The notes: a model not told the origin generated them from the sequence alone. Shown: positions 17,054 through 24,962, counted from the first letter of the stretch. The stretch: 64,000 nucleotides of DNA from Nonomuraea roseoviolacea subsp. carminata (GCF_024172185.1 NZ_JAMZEC010000001.1:4484001-4548000), one strand, 5' to 3'. Program-made: numbers and translations.

Positions 17054-17569
17054 ATGTCTTCTGATTTCATCGTCTTCCCGGCGACCCCGGCGCACGCCGA
17101 CGCGATGGGCGAGATCCACGCGGAGGCATGGGCCGTCGCGTACCGGCCGTACTTCGCCCCGGCGTTCTTCGAGCAGGCGGTCGCGCACCGGCGCGGAAAG
17201 TGGCACGCCGTACTCGCCGACCCGGAATCCCAGGACACGGCGCTGCTCGCCGCCCGCCCCGGCGGGCGCCCCCTGGCGTACTCGTACTTCGGCGCCTCGC
17301 CGGAGCGGCCCGGCGATGTGGAGATCTTCGGCTTCTACAACCACCCGGAGGCATGGGGCAGCGGCGCGGCCGGCACGCTGATGGCGGCCACGCTCGACAC
17401 CCTGCGCGCGCGAGGTTGCGGGCGCGCGCACCTGTGGACGCTGCGCGACACCGCGCAGTCGCGCCGCTTCTACGCCAAGAACGGCTTCACCGAGTCGGGC
17501 GCCACGCGAGGCCACGACTTCGGCGACGGCAACCCGATCGACCAGGTCGAGTACGAGATCACGCTCTGA
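17054..17569 (+). CDS. GNAT-family N-acetyltransferase
   Basis: A 171-residue acetyltransferase of the Gcn5-related fold. The acetyl-CoA binding loop appears as NHPEAWGSGAAGTLM (about residues 97-111), after the core strand DVEIFGFYN. The C-terminal motif LRDTAQSRRFYAKNGFTESG is characteristic (motif B, the last strand and helix). Substrate is unknown. The start ATG at 17054 lacks a strong ribosome binding site. It is monocistronic, converging on a small minus-strand gene only five bases away. Confidence 0.82.
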   Translation: MSSDFIVFPATPAHADAMGEIHAEAWAVAYRPYFAPAFFEQAVAHRRGKWHAVLADPESQDTALLAARPGGRPLAYSYFGASPERPGDVEIFGFYNHPEAWGSGAAGTLMAATLDTLRARGCGRAHLWTLRDTAQSRRFYAKNGFTESGATRGHDFGDGNPIDQVEYEITL

Positions 17570-17574
17570 GCTCG

Positions 17575-17787
17575 TCAGCCGGCCCGGAGGCGGTCGAAGA
17601 GCTGGAGCGCCGCCTGCCGCACGTCGTCGGGCGACAGCCCGTCCAGCGTCTGCCGGGCGTGGTCCGCGTCACGCGTCGTGGCCAGCGTGATGGCCACGGA
17701 CGTCGCGGCGGTACGGTCCAGCGACCCGGCGGGCGCGGCGTCGGCCAGTTCCTGGGCGCTCGCGGCGAGGTCGAGGTTGTCTGTCAA
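17575..17787 (-). CDS. Small hypothetical protein
   Basis: A 70-residue protein starting MTDNLDLAASAQELADAAPAG, then a helical second half ending DDVRQAALQLFDRLRAG. I start it at TTG 17787, because AGGAGG lies four bases upstream; a longer frame opens 11 codons earlier but would place the ribosome binding site inside the gene. The repeated Asp/Ala-rich helices give no recognisable fold. No signal or membrane segment is seen. It may be co-transcribed with the next minus-strand genes, but no function can be assigned. Confidence 0.6.
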   Translation of the reverse strand: MTDNLDLAASAQELADAAPAGSLDRTAATSVAITLATTRDADHARQTLDGLSPDDVRQAALQLFDRLRAG

Positions 17788-17907
17788 CGGGCCTCCTCGG
17801 ATGCGTTCGGCACGGCCCATTGCACCATCTGTGGTCGTGTTCCATCCACCATTTGCTGATTCGCCACGACGAGTCGCCCCTTCGGCGCCTCTCCGGTGAC
17901 GAGCCGG

Positions 17908-18240
17908 TCAGGTGGCGCGCAACGGGTCATGACCCACGGAGAGCTGGACCCGCCGTGCCTCGTCGTCCGTCCTGTTGTCCAGGGTCTCCACCAGTTCCAC
18001 GACCTGGCGCATGGTGTCGAGGTCGTCCTTGGTGAGATCGGTCTTCCGCTTGGCCAGCACGTGCAGGACGCCGCGCCCCAGCTCGTCGAGCCCCAGGTCG
18101 CTCCTGGAAGGAAGGGTGACGTCCTCTTCGGCGGCGTCGGCCAGCAGGTGGGCCCGCAGCTCCTCGGAGGTCATGTTCACCACTCCGTGGAACTCCTCCC
18201 AGAGCAGGTCGGCGTCATAGTTCTCGGAGTCAACGCTCAT
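17908..18240 (-). CDS. DUF3140 protein
   Basis: A 110-residue acidic protein that fits the DUF3140 family: LLWEEFHGVVNMTSEELRAHLL near the N-terminus, a central GRGVLHVLAKRKTDLT, then DDLDTMRQVVELVETL. The family is widespread in actinobacteria and cyanobacteria and has no established function. It is soluble and helical. It lies 28 bases upstream of the convergent-oriented boundary of the next minus-strand regulator gene, and its ATG at 18240 has no obvious operon partner. Naming is by family recognition from memory and should be treated as a good but unverified call. Confidence 0.7.
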   Translation of the reverse strand: MSVDSENYDADLLWEEFHGVVNMTSEELRAHLLADAAEEDVTLPSRSDLGLDELGRGVLHVLAKRKTDLTKDDLDTMRQVVELVETLDNRTDDEARRVQLSVGHDPLRAT

Positions 18241-18268
18241 ACGGGCCGCCTACCCGCTCGTCTTCGCC

Positions 18269-18925
18269 TCACGCGCCCGGAACGGCCAGCCCGGACTCGT
18301 AGGCGGCGATGACGGCCTGGACCCGGTCGCGCAGGCCGAGCTTGGACAGCACGTTGCTGACGTGCGTCTTCACGGTGTGCTCGCTCACCACCATCGCCTC
18401 CGCGATCTCCGCGTTGGACAGCCCGCGGGCGATGAGCTGCAGGGTCTCGCGCTCCCTCGCGGTCAGGACGCCCAGCGCCTCGGCGGGCCGGGCGGCCGGG
18501 CGGGACGTGAACGCCGAGATCAGCCGCGTGGTGACCTGGGGCGCCAGCAGCGACTCGCCCCCGGCGACCACCCGCACGGCGTTGACCAGGTCGTCGCGGC
18601 GGACGTCCTTGAGCAGGAAGCCGCTGGCCCCGGCCCGCAGCGCGTCGTAGACGTAGTCGTCGTGGTCGAACGTCGTCAGCATGAGCACCCGGCAGCGGGC
18701 CTCCGCGCAGACGACGCGGGCCGCCTCGATGCCGTCCATGCGGGGCATGCGGATGTCGAGCAGGAGCACGTCGGGGTCGTGCTCGCGCACCGCCGCGACG
18801 GCCGCGGCGCCGTCGCCGGCCTCGGCGACCACGTCGATGTCCGGCTGGGCGTCGAGGATCATCGCGAAGCCGCCCCGGACCAGTTCCTGGTCGTCGGCCA
18901 CCACGATCCTGATGCGGTCGCTCAC
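18269..18925 (-). CDS. NarL/LuxR-family response regulator
   Basis: A 218-residue regulator with receiver domain (Asp11/Asp12, phospho-acceptor Asp57 in VLLLDIRMP, Lys in FLLKD) and a C-terminal LuxR helix-turn-helix (LTARERETLQLIARGLSNAEIAEAMVVSEHTVKTHVSNVL). It starts at GTG 18925, preceded by AGGAGAG. It follows its histidine kinase by 32 bases. The frame continues open upstream, but residues before this GTG are antisense-like noise from the kinase gene. Targets are unknown; no nearby site is obvious. Confidence 0.9.
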   Translation of the reverse strand: MSDRIRIVVADDQELVRGGFAMILDAQPDIDVVAEAGDGAAAVAAVREHDPDVLLLDIRMPRMDGIEAARVVCAEARCRVLMLTTFDHDDYVYDALRAGASGFLLKDVRRDDLVNAVRVVAGGESLLAPQVTTRLISAFTSRPAARPAEALGVLTARERETLQLIARGLSNAEIAEAMVVSEHTVKTHVSNVLSKLGLRDRVQAVIAAYESGLAVPGA

Positions 18926-18957
18926 GGTCGTACTCTCTCCTGTGCCGTTTCCGTCGC

Positions 18958-20283
18958 TCACGAGCCCGCCACCGGAAGCCGTACCGACACCCGGTAGCCC
19001 GGCCCGTCCTGGCGGGGGCCGGCCGTGGCGACGCCGCCGCACGCGGCGGCGCGCTCGCGCATCCCGATCAGGCCGTTGCCGCCCGAGGGCAGCGCACGGC
19101 CCGCGCCCCGCCCGTCGTCGGTGATCTCGATCATGAGGCTGTCGTCCTCCCAGGTGAGCCGGATGTCGGCGTGGCGCGCGCCGGCGTGCTTGACGGTGTT
19201 GGTCAGGGCCTCCTGCGTGATCCGGTAGGCGGCCACCGCGGAGTCGGGCGTGAGCGGCCGCGGCTCTCCGGTCGCGGAGAAGGTCACGTCGAGGCCGGTG
19301 CCGGTGACCTGGCCGGCCAGCGCGGGCAGGTCGTCGACGGTCGGCTGCGGGACCCTGGGCGCCTCGCCGTCCTTCAGCACGCCGAGCATCCGCCTGAGCT
19401 GCGTCATCGCGTCGCGCCCGGCCGCGGCGATCGCGTCGAACGCGGCCTCGGCGCGCGCCGGGTTCGACCGCACCACCACGGGTCCGGCCTCGGCCTGCAC
19501 CACCATGATGCTGACCGCGTGGGCGAGGATGTCGTGCATGTCGCGGGCGATGCGGGCCCGCTCCCGCTCGGCGGCTCGTTCGGCCTCCACCTGGCGTTCC
19601 CTCTCCAGTCGGGCGGCCCGCTCCTCCAGGGCCGCGGCGTGCGCGCGGGACGTGGCGGTCGCCCGGCCGACCGCGTACGCGGCGACGAACACGATGACGC
19701 CGCGCAGCGCGGTCTCCGTCGAGCCGACCACCAGCAGGCCGCCGACGAGCGTCACGACCAGCATGACCAGCCGCTTCCAGCGGGGCGAACAGACGGCGAC
19801 GGTGTAGAAGGCGACGGTCGCGCCGTACCAGATGGGCTGCCGGGCGACGTCGTCGGCCAGGTCGTACAGGCCGCCGACGCACAGGCTCGTGATCAGGGCC
19901 GCCACGGGCGCCCGCCGCCGCCACACCAGGGGCAGCGAGGCGCCGGCCGCGACCGCGTACCCCCACCAGTCCCACGCGCGCCCGGTCGAGCTGTGGCCGG
20001 TCAGCAGCGGCCAGAGCTGCGCCAGCAGGATCACCGCGGTCAGCGCGGCGTCGACCCACAGGTGGGGCAGCTCGTCCAGCCGCCGGCGGGCGGCCTCGAC
20101 GAACGGCGGGTACGACGGTGGGGAGGTCACGGCGTCCCAGTGTGCCGCATGCCCGGCAGGTCGCCTCGCCCGGCCTTTCCCGCTGACGACCCGCCCGTTC
20201 TCGCTGACGACCCGCCCGTTCTCGCTGACGACCCGCCCGTTCTCACGGACGACCTGTTCGTTCTCGCGTACGGCCTCAGGCAT
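18958..20283 (-). CDS. Sensor histidine kinase (HisKA_3 type)
   Basis: This membrane histidine kinase keeps RDMHDILAHAVSIMVVQAEAG (phospho-acceptor His), ITDDGRGAG and GNGLIGMRERAAACGG (ATP-binding). Several membrane segments lie between about residues 75 and 200. The start is uncertain. From ATG 20283 the first 36 residues are a 7-residue repeat (ENGRVVS), and that ATG overlaps the stop of the upstream membrane-protein gene by 8 bases, which favours coupling. A GTG at 20130 would give MTSPPSYPPFVEAARRRL, skipping the repeat, but has no ribosome binding site. Whether the repeat is translated is unknown. Confidence 0.85.
   Translation of the reverse strand: MPEAVRENEQVVRENGRVVSENGRVVSENGRVVSGKGRARRPAGHAAHWDAVTSPPSYPPFVEAARRRLDELPHLWVDAALTAVILLAQLWPLLTGHSSTGRAWDWWGYAVAAGASLPLVWRRRAPVAALITSLCVGGLYDLADDVARQPIWYGATVAFYTVAVCSPRWKRLVMLVVTLVGGLLVVGSTETALRGVIVFVAAYAVGRATATSRAHAAALEERAARLERERQVEAERAAERERARIARDMHDILAHAVSIMVVQAEAGPVVVRSNPARAEAAFDAIAAAGRDAMTQLRRMLGVLKDGEAPRVPQPTVDDLPALAGQVTGTGLDVTFSATGEPRPLTPDSAVAAYRITQEALTNTVKHAGARHADIRLTWEDDSLMIEITDDGRGAGRALPSGGNGLIGMRERAAACGGVATAGPRQDGPGYRVSVRLPVAGS
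20160..20264 (-). repeat. 21-bp tandem repeat at the kinase 5' end
   Basis: Three identical 21-base units at 20181-20201, 20202-20222 and 20223-20243, with a diverged unit at 20244-20264 and a weak one at 20160-20180. The unit length is a multiple of three, and in the kinase frame each unit encodes ENGRVVS. Confidence 0.9.
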
Positions 20284-20860
20284 GAGCGAGGGCGTGGCGC
20301 GGGGTCGCCGCGCCGCCGCGGGAGAGCTGCACGAACGAGACCAGCAGCAGGAGGGCGCCGACCGGGATCAGGTCGCGGTCGATGATCGGCAGCGTGAAGT
20401 CGAGGAACACGAGGACGGGCGTCCACACGCGCGCCTGCCGCCGCACGGCGAGCTGGGTGACGAGCACGAACTGCGCGACGTAGAACAGGAACGGCCCGGC
20501 GTCGTAGACGGCCAGCGACACTCCCGGCACGGCCTTGACCTGGTCGAACAGGGGTCCCATCGCCGCGTGGTCGGCGGCCATGAGGCCCACGACGATGTCG
20601 ATGGCGAACTGGGCGAACGCGCAGGCGATGCCGGCCACGCCCGTCGCCACGGCGGCCGTGGCGAGCGCGTTCCGGTCCAGCCGCCGCCTCATCTCCCAAA
20701 ATATCGGGACGAACAACACCAGGGCCGCCATGAAGGCCAGATGTCCGGTCGTCCAGGCCAGGCCGGGTCCCCTCTCGCCGTCGAACCCGTCGGCGATGCG
20801 GATCACCCCGTACGCGAGGATCAGCAGGGGGGCGGCGACGAAAGCGGTGCGGATGTTCAC
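20276..20860 (-). CDS. Integral membrane protein of unknown function
   Basis: A 194-residue protein with about six hydrophobic segments (for example FVAAPLLILAYGVIRIAD, GHLAFMAALVLFVPIFW, the GIACAFAQFAIDIVVGLMA segment and LIPVGALLLLVSFVQLS). It has no recognised catalytic motif. Its stop codon overlaps the ATG of the following histidine kinase by 8 bases, so the two are probably translated from one mRNA and the membrane protein could be an accessory sensor for that kinase. This link is inference from overlap only. A GGAGG lies about 12 bases before the ATG. Confidence 0.75.
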   Translation of the reverse strand: MNIRTAFVAAPLLILAYGVIRIADGFDGERGPGLAWTTGHLAFMAALVLFVPIFWEMRRRLDRNALATAAVATGVAGIACAFAQFAIDIVVGLMAADHAAMGPLFDQVKAVPGVSLAVYDAGPFLFYVAQFVLVTQLAVRRQARVWTPVLVFLDFTLPIIDRDLIPVGALLLLVSFVQLSRGGAATPRHALAHA

Positions 20861-20921
20861 GGAGGACCTCCAAGGGGCGTTGCGCTTACCTCGGTAATCC
20901 TCTGATTTCGCTGGTCAGAGC

Positions 20922-20966
20922 GGATCGCCGCGACGAGCGATCCTCGATCTCCCTCTTGAGGGGGAG
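20922..20966 (-). terminator. Two small hairpins after the ferritin-like gene
   Basis: GGATCG (20922-20927) pairs with CGATCC (20938-20943), and CTCCC near 20949 pairs with GGGAG near 20966. Both lie in the 147-base gap downstream of the ferritin-like gene. No T-tract; a weak terminator call. Confidence 0.3.
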
Positions 20967-21007
20967 CCGCTCGCCCGCACGACCGGGGTGGGACGGGCGG
21001 CGGTCCG

Positions 21008-21562
21008 TCAGACGGGCGGCGCCGGCGGGTTCTGGGGGATGCGTTCGAGCAGGCTCTGCATGTCGTCGGCGTGCTCCTCCTCCTTGGCGAGCAGCTCCTC
21101 GAACACCCGCCGCGTCGTGATGTCGCGCTCGCCCAGCCATTGGATGATCTCGGTGTACGTGGCGACGGCGACCCGCTCGGCCACGAGGTCTTCCTTGATC
21201 ATGTCGATGAGGCCGCGGCTGGCGTCGTACTGGGAGTGGGCGCGCGCGGTGAGCGTGTCGGGATTGAAGTCGGGCTCGCCGCCGAGCTGGACGATCCGGG
21301 CCGCGAGCTTGTCCGCGTGCTCCTGCTCCTCGCCCGCGTGCTCCAGGAACTCCTGCGCGACGGACTCCGACTGGATCCCGGAGGCGGTGTAGTAGTGGCG
21401 CTTGTAGCGCAGCACGCACACCAGCTCGGTGGCCAGGGCCTCGTTGCACACCTGGATCACGCGCTCCAGGTCGGCGCCGTACGCGTCGGTGATGGGACCC
21501 TTGTCGATCTCGGCGCGGGCCCGTTCGCGGATGGTGGTGATGTCGGTCAGGAACTCAGCCAT
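21008..21562 (-). CDS. Ferritin-like / bacterioferritin-type di-iron protein
   Basis: A 184-residue four-helix-bundle protein. The di-iron ligands are recognisable: Glu in NEALATELVCVLRYKRHYY, the Glu/His pair in EFLEHAGEEQEHADKLA, Glu in LVAERVAVATYTEI and the last Glu/His set in ELLAKEEEHADDM. It resembles the bacterioferritin/Dps-like proteins of actinobacteria that oxidise and store iron and protect DNA from peroxide. The haem-binding Met of true bacterioferritin cannot be assigned confidently. It starts at ATG 21562 and is probably monocistronic, with hairpins downstream. Confidence 0.85.
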   Translation of the reverse strand: MAEFLTDITTIRERARAEIDKGPITDAYGADLERVIQVCNEALATELVCVLRYKRHYYTASGIQSESVAQEFLEHAGEEQEHADKLAARIVQLGGEPDFNPDTLTARAHSQYDASRGLIDMIKEDLVAERVAVATYTEIIQWLGERDITTRRVFEELLAKEEEHADDMQSLLERIPQNPPAPPV

Positions 21563-21629
21563 GGGCTCCCTATGCCCACACGACGGGTGAAGACTCTCCC
21601 GGCCGCAGGTCGGAGGGGATGCGGCCGAG

Positions 21630-22439
21630 TCAGCGGAAGAACTCCGTGAGAACGGGGGCCAGGGCAGCCGGCTTGACCTGGTGGGTCTGCCCCTCCAGGG
21701 TGCGGTGGCGGGCCGCGGGCAGCGTCTCGGCCAGCGCCCGGGCGGCGTCGCGGATCCAGGCCGGGCTCTTGCCGCCGTCGACCACCAGCGTGGGCACGGT
21801 GACGCCCGCCCAGGATCCCGCCGGCAGCGGCTCGCCCCGCTCGTACGCCGTGACGAACGCGGCGTCGTACGCCAGCGTGTGGGCCACGGCCTTCAGTCGC
21901 GACCAGGCCGGCATGAACCGCATCATCGCCACCATGACGGCCGGCAGCCCGACGCCCGCGCGCATGAAGTACCGGATGGCCTCGGAGCGGCGGCCGGCGG
22001 CGACGAGGTCCCGCAGGTGCTGCTCGTAGTCGGCCGGGATCGGCGGCCGCGAGCTGTCTACGATGAACGGCGGCTCGTACACCGCGAGCTTCGCCACCGG
22101 CACGCCGGCATCGACGGCGGCCAGGGCCAGGGCCGCTCCGGAGGAGATGCCGTACAGGCGCACGTCGCCGCCCGCCTCCTCCACCAGTGCGGCCAGGTCG
22201 TCGATCTCGCGTCGCGGGTCGATCGGCGAGCCGGCGGCCGGGGGAGTGTCGCCGCTGTCGCCGCGTCCGCGGCGGTCGTAGGTGTAGACGGTGAAGTCGC
22301 GGGCGAGCGCTTCGGCCAGCGCGGGGTTGGGGCCGAAGGCGCGGTGGCACATCGCCCCGTCCACGAGCACGACGGGCGGGCCCTGGCCGACGCGGGTGTA
22401 GGCGATCGCGGTGCCGTCACTGGAAACGACCTTGTTCAT
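21630..22439 (-). CDS. Alpha/beta-fold hydrolase
   Basis: A 269-residue alpha/beta hydrolase. Nucleophile elbow GISSG with Ser99, acid Asp in VPTLVVDGGKSP, and His in EGQTHQVKP complete the triad. The oxyanion region reads VVLVDGAMCHRAFG, slightly different from the usual HGxP. The start at ATG 22439 is set by GAGGAGG five bases upstream; a longer frame begins 13 codons earlier without one. A TTGACA hexamer overlapped by the inverted repeat GACAAA/TTTGTC lies about 50 bases upstream, so expression is probably repressible. Substrate unknown. Confidence 0.85.
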   Translation of the reverse strand: MNKVVSSDGTAIAYTRVGQGPPVVLVDGAMCHRAFGPNPALAEALARDFTVYTYDRRGRGDSGDTPPAAGSPIDPRREIDDLAALVEEAGGDVRLYGISSGAALALAAVDAGVPVAKLAVYEPPFIVDSSRPPIPADYEQHLRDLVAAGRRSEAIRYFMRAGVGLPAVMVAMMRFMPAWSRLKAVAHTLAYDAAFVTAYERGEPLPAGSWAGVTVPTLVVDGGKSPAWIRDAARALAETLPAARHRTLEGQTHQVKPAALAPVLTEFFR

Positions 22440-22473
22440 GAGTACCTCCTCAGGTGAGTCTGAGCGTTTCACC

Positions 22474-22491
22474 GACAAAAAGATTTGTCAA
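22474..22491 (-). promoter_or_regulatory. Operator-like repeat over a -35 box upstream of the hydrolase
   Basis: GACAAA (22474-22479) and TTTGTC (22484-22489) form an inverted repeat with a 4-base centre. On the minus strand TTGACA spans 22491-22486, overlapping the right arm. The matching -10 is weak. This suggests a repressor site controlling the hydrolase gene. Confidence 0.5.
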
Positions 22492-22987
22492 GGCGCGAGC
22501 TGGGAGAGGGGCCGTGCGGCCGGGCGCGGAGCGGTGCGGGCTGGGGGCTTCGGGCGAGTGGCGGCGAACGCGGGCGAGGAGACGCGTCCGGCGGGTGTGG
22601 CACGTTCGGCGAGGGGACGCGGGAGGCGCTCTCGCGCACATGTCCGGCCGTTCCCTGGAGAGGGCTCCGCGCCGATACCCGCGCGGCCACGTATAACGAA
22701 CACCATTGGCGCGCAAAAACATTCTGCAAGTGGCGCCTAATCGCCTCGCCGGAGGGCCGGCGGAGGCGCGAAACCCCAGGTGGCCACGGGTGTCCCGGCT
22801 AAACCGAGGTCGAAGCATGGAATGGCGCCCGGATCTTTGCTGGCGATTTACCGCCCTTAAGCAACCGGCTCTTTGACCGGGCCTCCCGGTCAAGTCTGAT
22901 TTGCTCTCCACGATAAGTGGTGATTTATCGGCTTATGGGTGGTACGGTCCGGTTTGACAGTGAAAGTCCGACTCGGGGGAGGGGACT
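22492..22987. other. About 500-bp intergenic region before the peptide gene
   Basis: No protein gene is supported here. It contains a GC-rich hairpin (near 22742-22770, arms of about ten bases) and a perfect inverted repeat, TTGACCGGG (22873-22881) and CCCGGTCAA (22885-22893) with a 3-base loop. A TATAAC hexamer at about 22692 and an AT-richer stretch at 22900-22940 could hold promoters for the peptide gene, but no convincing -35/-10 pair was found. A structured leader RNA cannot be excluded. Confidence 0.5.
22873..22893 (+). repeat. Perfect 9-bp inverted repeat upstream of the peptide gene
   Basis: TTGACCGGG and its exact complement are separated by CCT. It could be an operator or a hairpin in the leader of the downstream peptide gene; the weak T content after it (GTCTGATTTGC) makes a terminator less likely. 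Confidence 0.6.
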
Positions 22988-23152
22988 ATGGGTACCACAA
23001 ATGGATTCCGGCAGGGCTGGGGGCCGTGCTGGAGGCGTCGCCGCTGCGGTTGGGGCGGCGGCTGTGGATGGCGCCGGCGCTGGGGCGGCGGCTGCGGCTG
23101 GGGAGGCTGCGGCGGCGGCGGCTGGGGCGGCGGCGGAGGATGGTGGTGGTAA
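22988..23152 (+). CDS. 54-residue Trp/Gly/Arg/Cys-rich peptide (candidate RiPP precursor or leader peptide)
   Basis: ATG at 22988 follows GGGGGAGGGG with GGAGG five bases away, one of the best ribosome binding sites in the window. The product starts MGTTNGFRQGWGPCWRRRR and ends GWGGGGGWWW before TAA. It holds 10 Trp, 5 Cys (positions 14, 20, 26, 36, 41), nine Arg and many Gly in loose CGW-RRR/GGG-W units. It is followed at once by a perfect 11-bp hairpin and then by an ABC exporter gene. Two readings are possible: a secreted or modified peptide exported by that transporter, or a Trp-sensing leader peptide of an attenuator. A chance frame in GGC/TGG-rich DNA is the null hypothesis, since the other two frames are also open here. 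No maturation enzyme is adjacent. Confidence 0.55.
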   Translation: MGTTNGFRQGWGPCWRRRRCGWGGGCGWRRRWGGGCGWGGCGGGGWGGGGGWWW

Positions 23153-23162
23153 ATCCACCTCG

Positions 23163-23187
23163 GAGCCGGCGGGTCTCCCGCCGGCTC
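23163..23187 (+). terminator. Perfect 11-bp hairpin between peptide and exporter genes
   Basis: GAGCCGGCGGG (23163-23173) pairs perfectly with 23177-23187 across the loop TCT, followed by TCCTTCTC. It begins ten bases after the peptide stop. A smaller hairpin, GGTGG (23145-23149) with CCACC (23155-23159), holds the peptide stop codon in its loop. Together they look like a terminator or attenuator. Confidence 0.65.
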
Positions 23188-23235
23188 TCCTTCTCGCCCG
23201 GGGGCCGCACGGACCGTCCCACGCTCGCGCCGGCG

Positions 23236-24951
23236 GTGACCATCCGCCGGACGTTCCGCGAGTTCTGGCCGGGAACGCGGGGACTGCGCCGGCTCTTCGT
23301 CGCCGGCACGGTCCTCGCCATCTTGGCGGCGGTCTGCGAGGTCGCCGCCATCGCGCTGTTCGGCCACATCACCGACAAGGTGCTCACCACCCGTGTGCTG
23401 TCCGCCTTCTGGGCGCCGGCGCTCGCCTGGCTGGCCCTCGCGGTGGTGGCCGGCGTCATGTCGTTCGGCGGGTCGTACGTCACCGCGCTCGGCGCCGAAC
23501 GCTTCCTGCTGAGCCTGCGCGACCGGGTGTTCGCCCACGTGCAGACCCTGTCACCGGACTTCTTCGAGAACCGGCGCCTCGGCGACCTGATGGCCCGGCT
23601 CACCGACGACATCGAGGCCATCGAGCAGCTCGTCGGCTCCGGCCTGGTCAAGGTGTTCACCACGGTCGTCAGCGTGGTCTTCTTCGCCGGCGCGGCCTTC
23701 TTCATCCGATGGGACCTCGCGCTCGTCACCCTGGCGCTGGTCCCCGCGTTCCTGCTGGTGTCGAAGGTGTTCGCCGCACGGTTCCGCGTGGCCGCCGCCA
23801 ACGAGCGGCTCAGCAACGGCGCCATGAACAGCGTCATCGAGGAGAGCCTGGCCAACCAGGCGCTCGTCCAGGCGTACAACCGGCAGACCACCGAGTCGCG
23901 CCGGCTGCACCGCGAGGGCCGCGGCTGGCTGCGCGCCAACATGTGGCAGGCCCGGCTGTCCGGCCTGTACGGGCCGATGGTGCAGGTCCTGCAGACCATC
24001 TGCATGGTCGTCATCCTCGGCGTCGGCGCCTGGGAGATCGCCGAGGGCCGGCTGACGATCGGCGGGCTGCTCGCCTTCGCCGCGTACCTGGGGCTGCTCT
24101 ACCCGGCCGTGCAGAGCCTGGGGGAGATCGCCCTGACCGTGTCCGAGGCGGCGGCCGGATCCGACCGCGTCATGGAGATCCTGGACACCCGGTCCGGCGT
24201 GAACGACCGCGCCACCGCCCTCACCCTGGTGTCGCGCAGCCACGGACGGATCGAGTTCGAGGACGTCGGCTTCACCTACCCGGGCCGCCACCGGCCGACG
24301 CTGCGGCACCTGTCGCTCACCGCCGAGCCGGGCGAGCTGATCGTGTGCACCGGGCCCAGCGGAGCCGGCAAGTCCACGCTCGCCAAGCTGCTGCTGCGGT
24401 TCTACGACCCCGACCAGGGCCGGATCCTCCTCGACGGCGTCGACCTGCGCGACCTGACCCGGGCCTCCCTGCGCGAGGCCATCACGATCCTGCACCAGGA
24501 GAGCATGCTGTTCTCCGGCAGCGTGCGGGAGAACATCGCCTACGGCCGTCCCGGCGCCACGTTCGACGAGGTGGTCAAGGCCGCCGTCCTCGCCGGGGCG
24601 CACGACTTCATCACCGCGTTGCCCCGCGGGTACGACACGCCGGTCGGACAGCGCGGCCGGCAGCTCTCCGGCGGCCAGCGGCAGCGCATCGCCATCGCCC
24701 GCGCCCTCGTGCGCGACGCGCCCGTGCTCGTGCTCGACGAGCCGATGACCGGGCTCGACGAGGTCACGGCCGCCCGCATCATGGAGCCGCTGCGCCGGCT
24801 CATGACCGGGCGCACCACGATCCTCATCACGCACGACCTGCGGCACGTGCCGGAGGGCGCCCGCACGATCGTGCTCGAACCGCTGCGCTCCCAGGCCCGG
24901 ATCCGGCTCAAGCGCCTCGGGGCCCGGCTCACGGCCGGCGCCGGCGTCTGA
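23236..24951 (+). CDS. ABC exporter, fused membrane and ATPase half-transporter
   Basis: A half-transporter of 571 residues from GTG 23236 (MTIRRTFREFWPGTRGLRRLF). Six membrane helices occupy about residues 20-310, then the ATPase with Walker A GPSGAGKST, Q-loop HQES, signature LSGGQRQRI, Walker B VLVLDEP and switch His in ITHD. This is the MsbA/LmrA-type exporter layout that moves drugs, lipids or peptides outward; there is no peptidase C39 domain. An open frame runs upstream to 22939, but that part is a low-complexity Arg-rich translation of the peptide gene, so I reject it. Its place right after the 54-residue peptide gene suggests it may export that peptide. Confidence 0.85.
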   Translation: MTIRRTFREFWPGTRGLRRLFVAGTVLAILAAVCEVAAIALFGHITDKVLTTRVLSAFWAPALAWLALAVVAGVMSFGGSYVTALGAERFLLSLRDRVFAHVQTLSPDFFENRRLGDLMARLTDDIEAIEQLVGSGLVKVFTTVVSVVFFAGAAFFIRWDLALVTLALVPAFLLVSKVFAARFRVAAANERLSNGAMNSVIEESLANQALVQAYNRQTTESRRLHREGRGWLRANMWQARLSGLYGPMVQVLQTICMVVILGVGAWEIAEGRLTIGGLLAFAAYLGLLYPAVQSLGEIALTVSEAAAGSDRVMEILDTRSGVNDRATALTLVSRSHGRIEFEDVGFTYPGRHRPTLRHLSLTAEPGELIVCTGPSGAGKSTLAKLLLRFYDPDQGRILLDGVDLRDLTRASLREAITILHQESMLFSGSVRENIAYGRPGATFDEVVKAAVLAGAHDFITALPRGYDTPVGQRGRQLSGGQRQRIAIARALVRDAPVLVLDEPMTGLDEVTAARIMEPLRRLMTGRTTILITHDLRHVPEGARTIVLEPLRSQARIRLKRLGARLTAGAGV

Positions 24952-24962
24952 CGCGTCACGGT

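Noticed and set aside
20160..20264. Possible CRISPR or iteron array
   Set aside because: Direct 21-bp units with no spacers, beginning at a kinase gene; no replication gene nearby.
22742..22840. Possible riboswitch (c-di-AMP or cobalamin type) in the GC-rich hairpin
   Set aside because: No conserved core sequence of these classes could be matched; only a simple hairpin is evident.
22939..23235. Upstream extension of the ABC exporter from ATG 22939
   Set aside because: The added 99 residues are Arg/Leu low complexity, run through the peptide gene and the hairpin, and make the protein longer than normal half-transporters.
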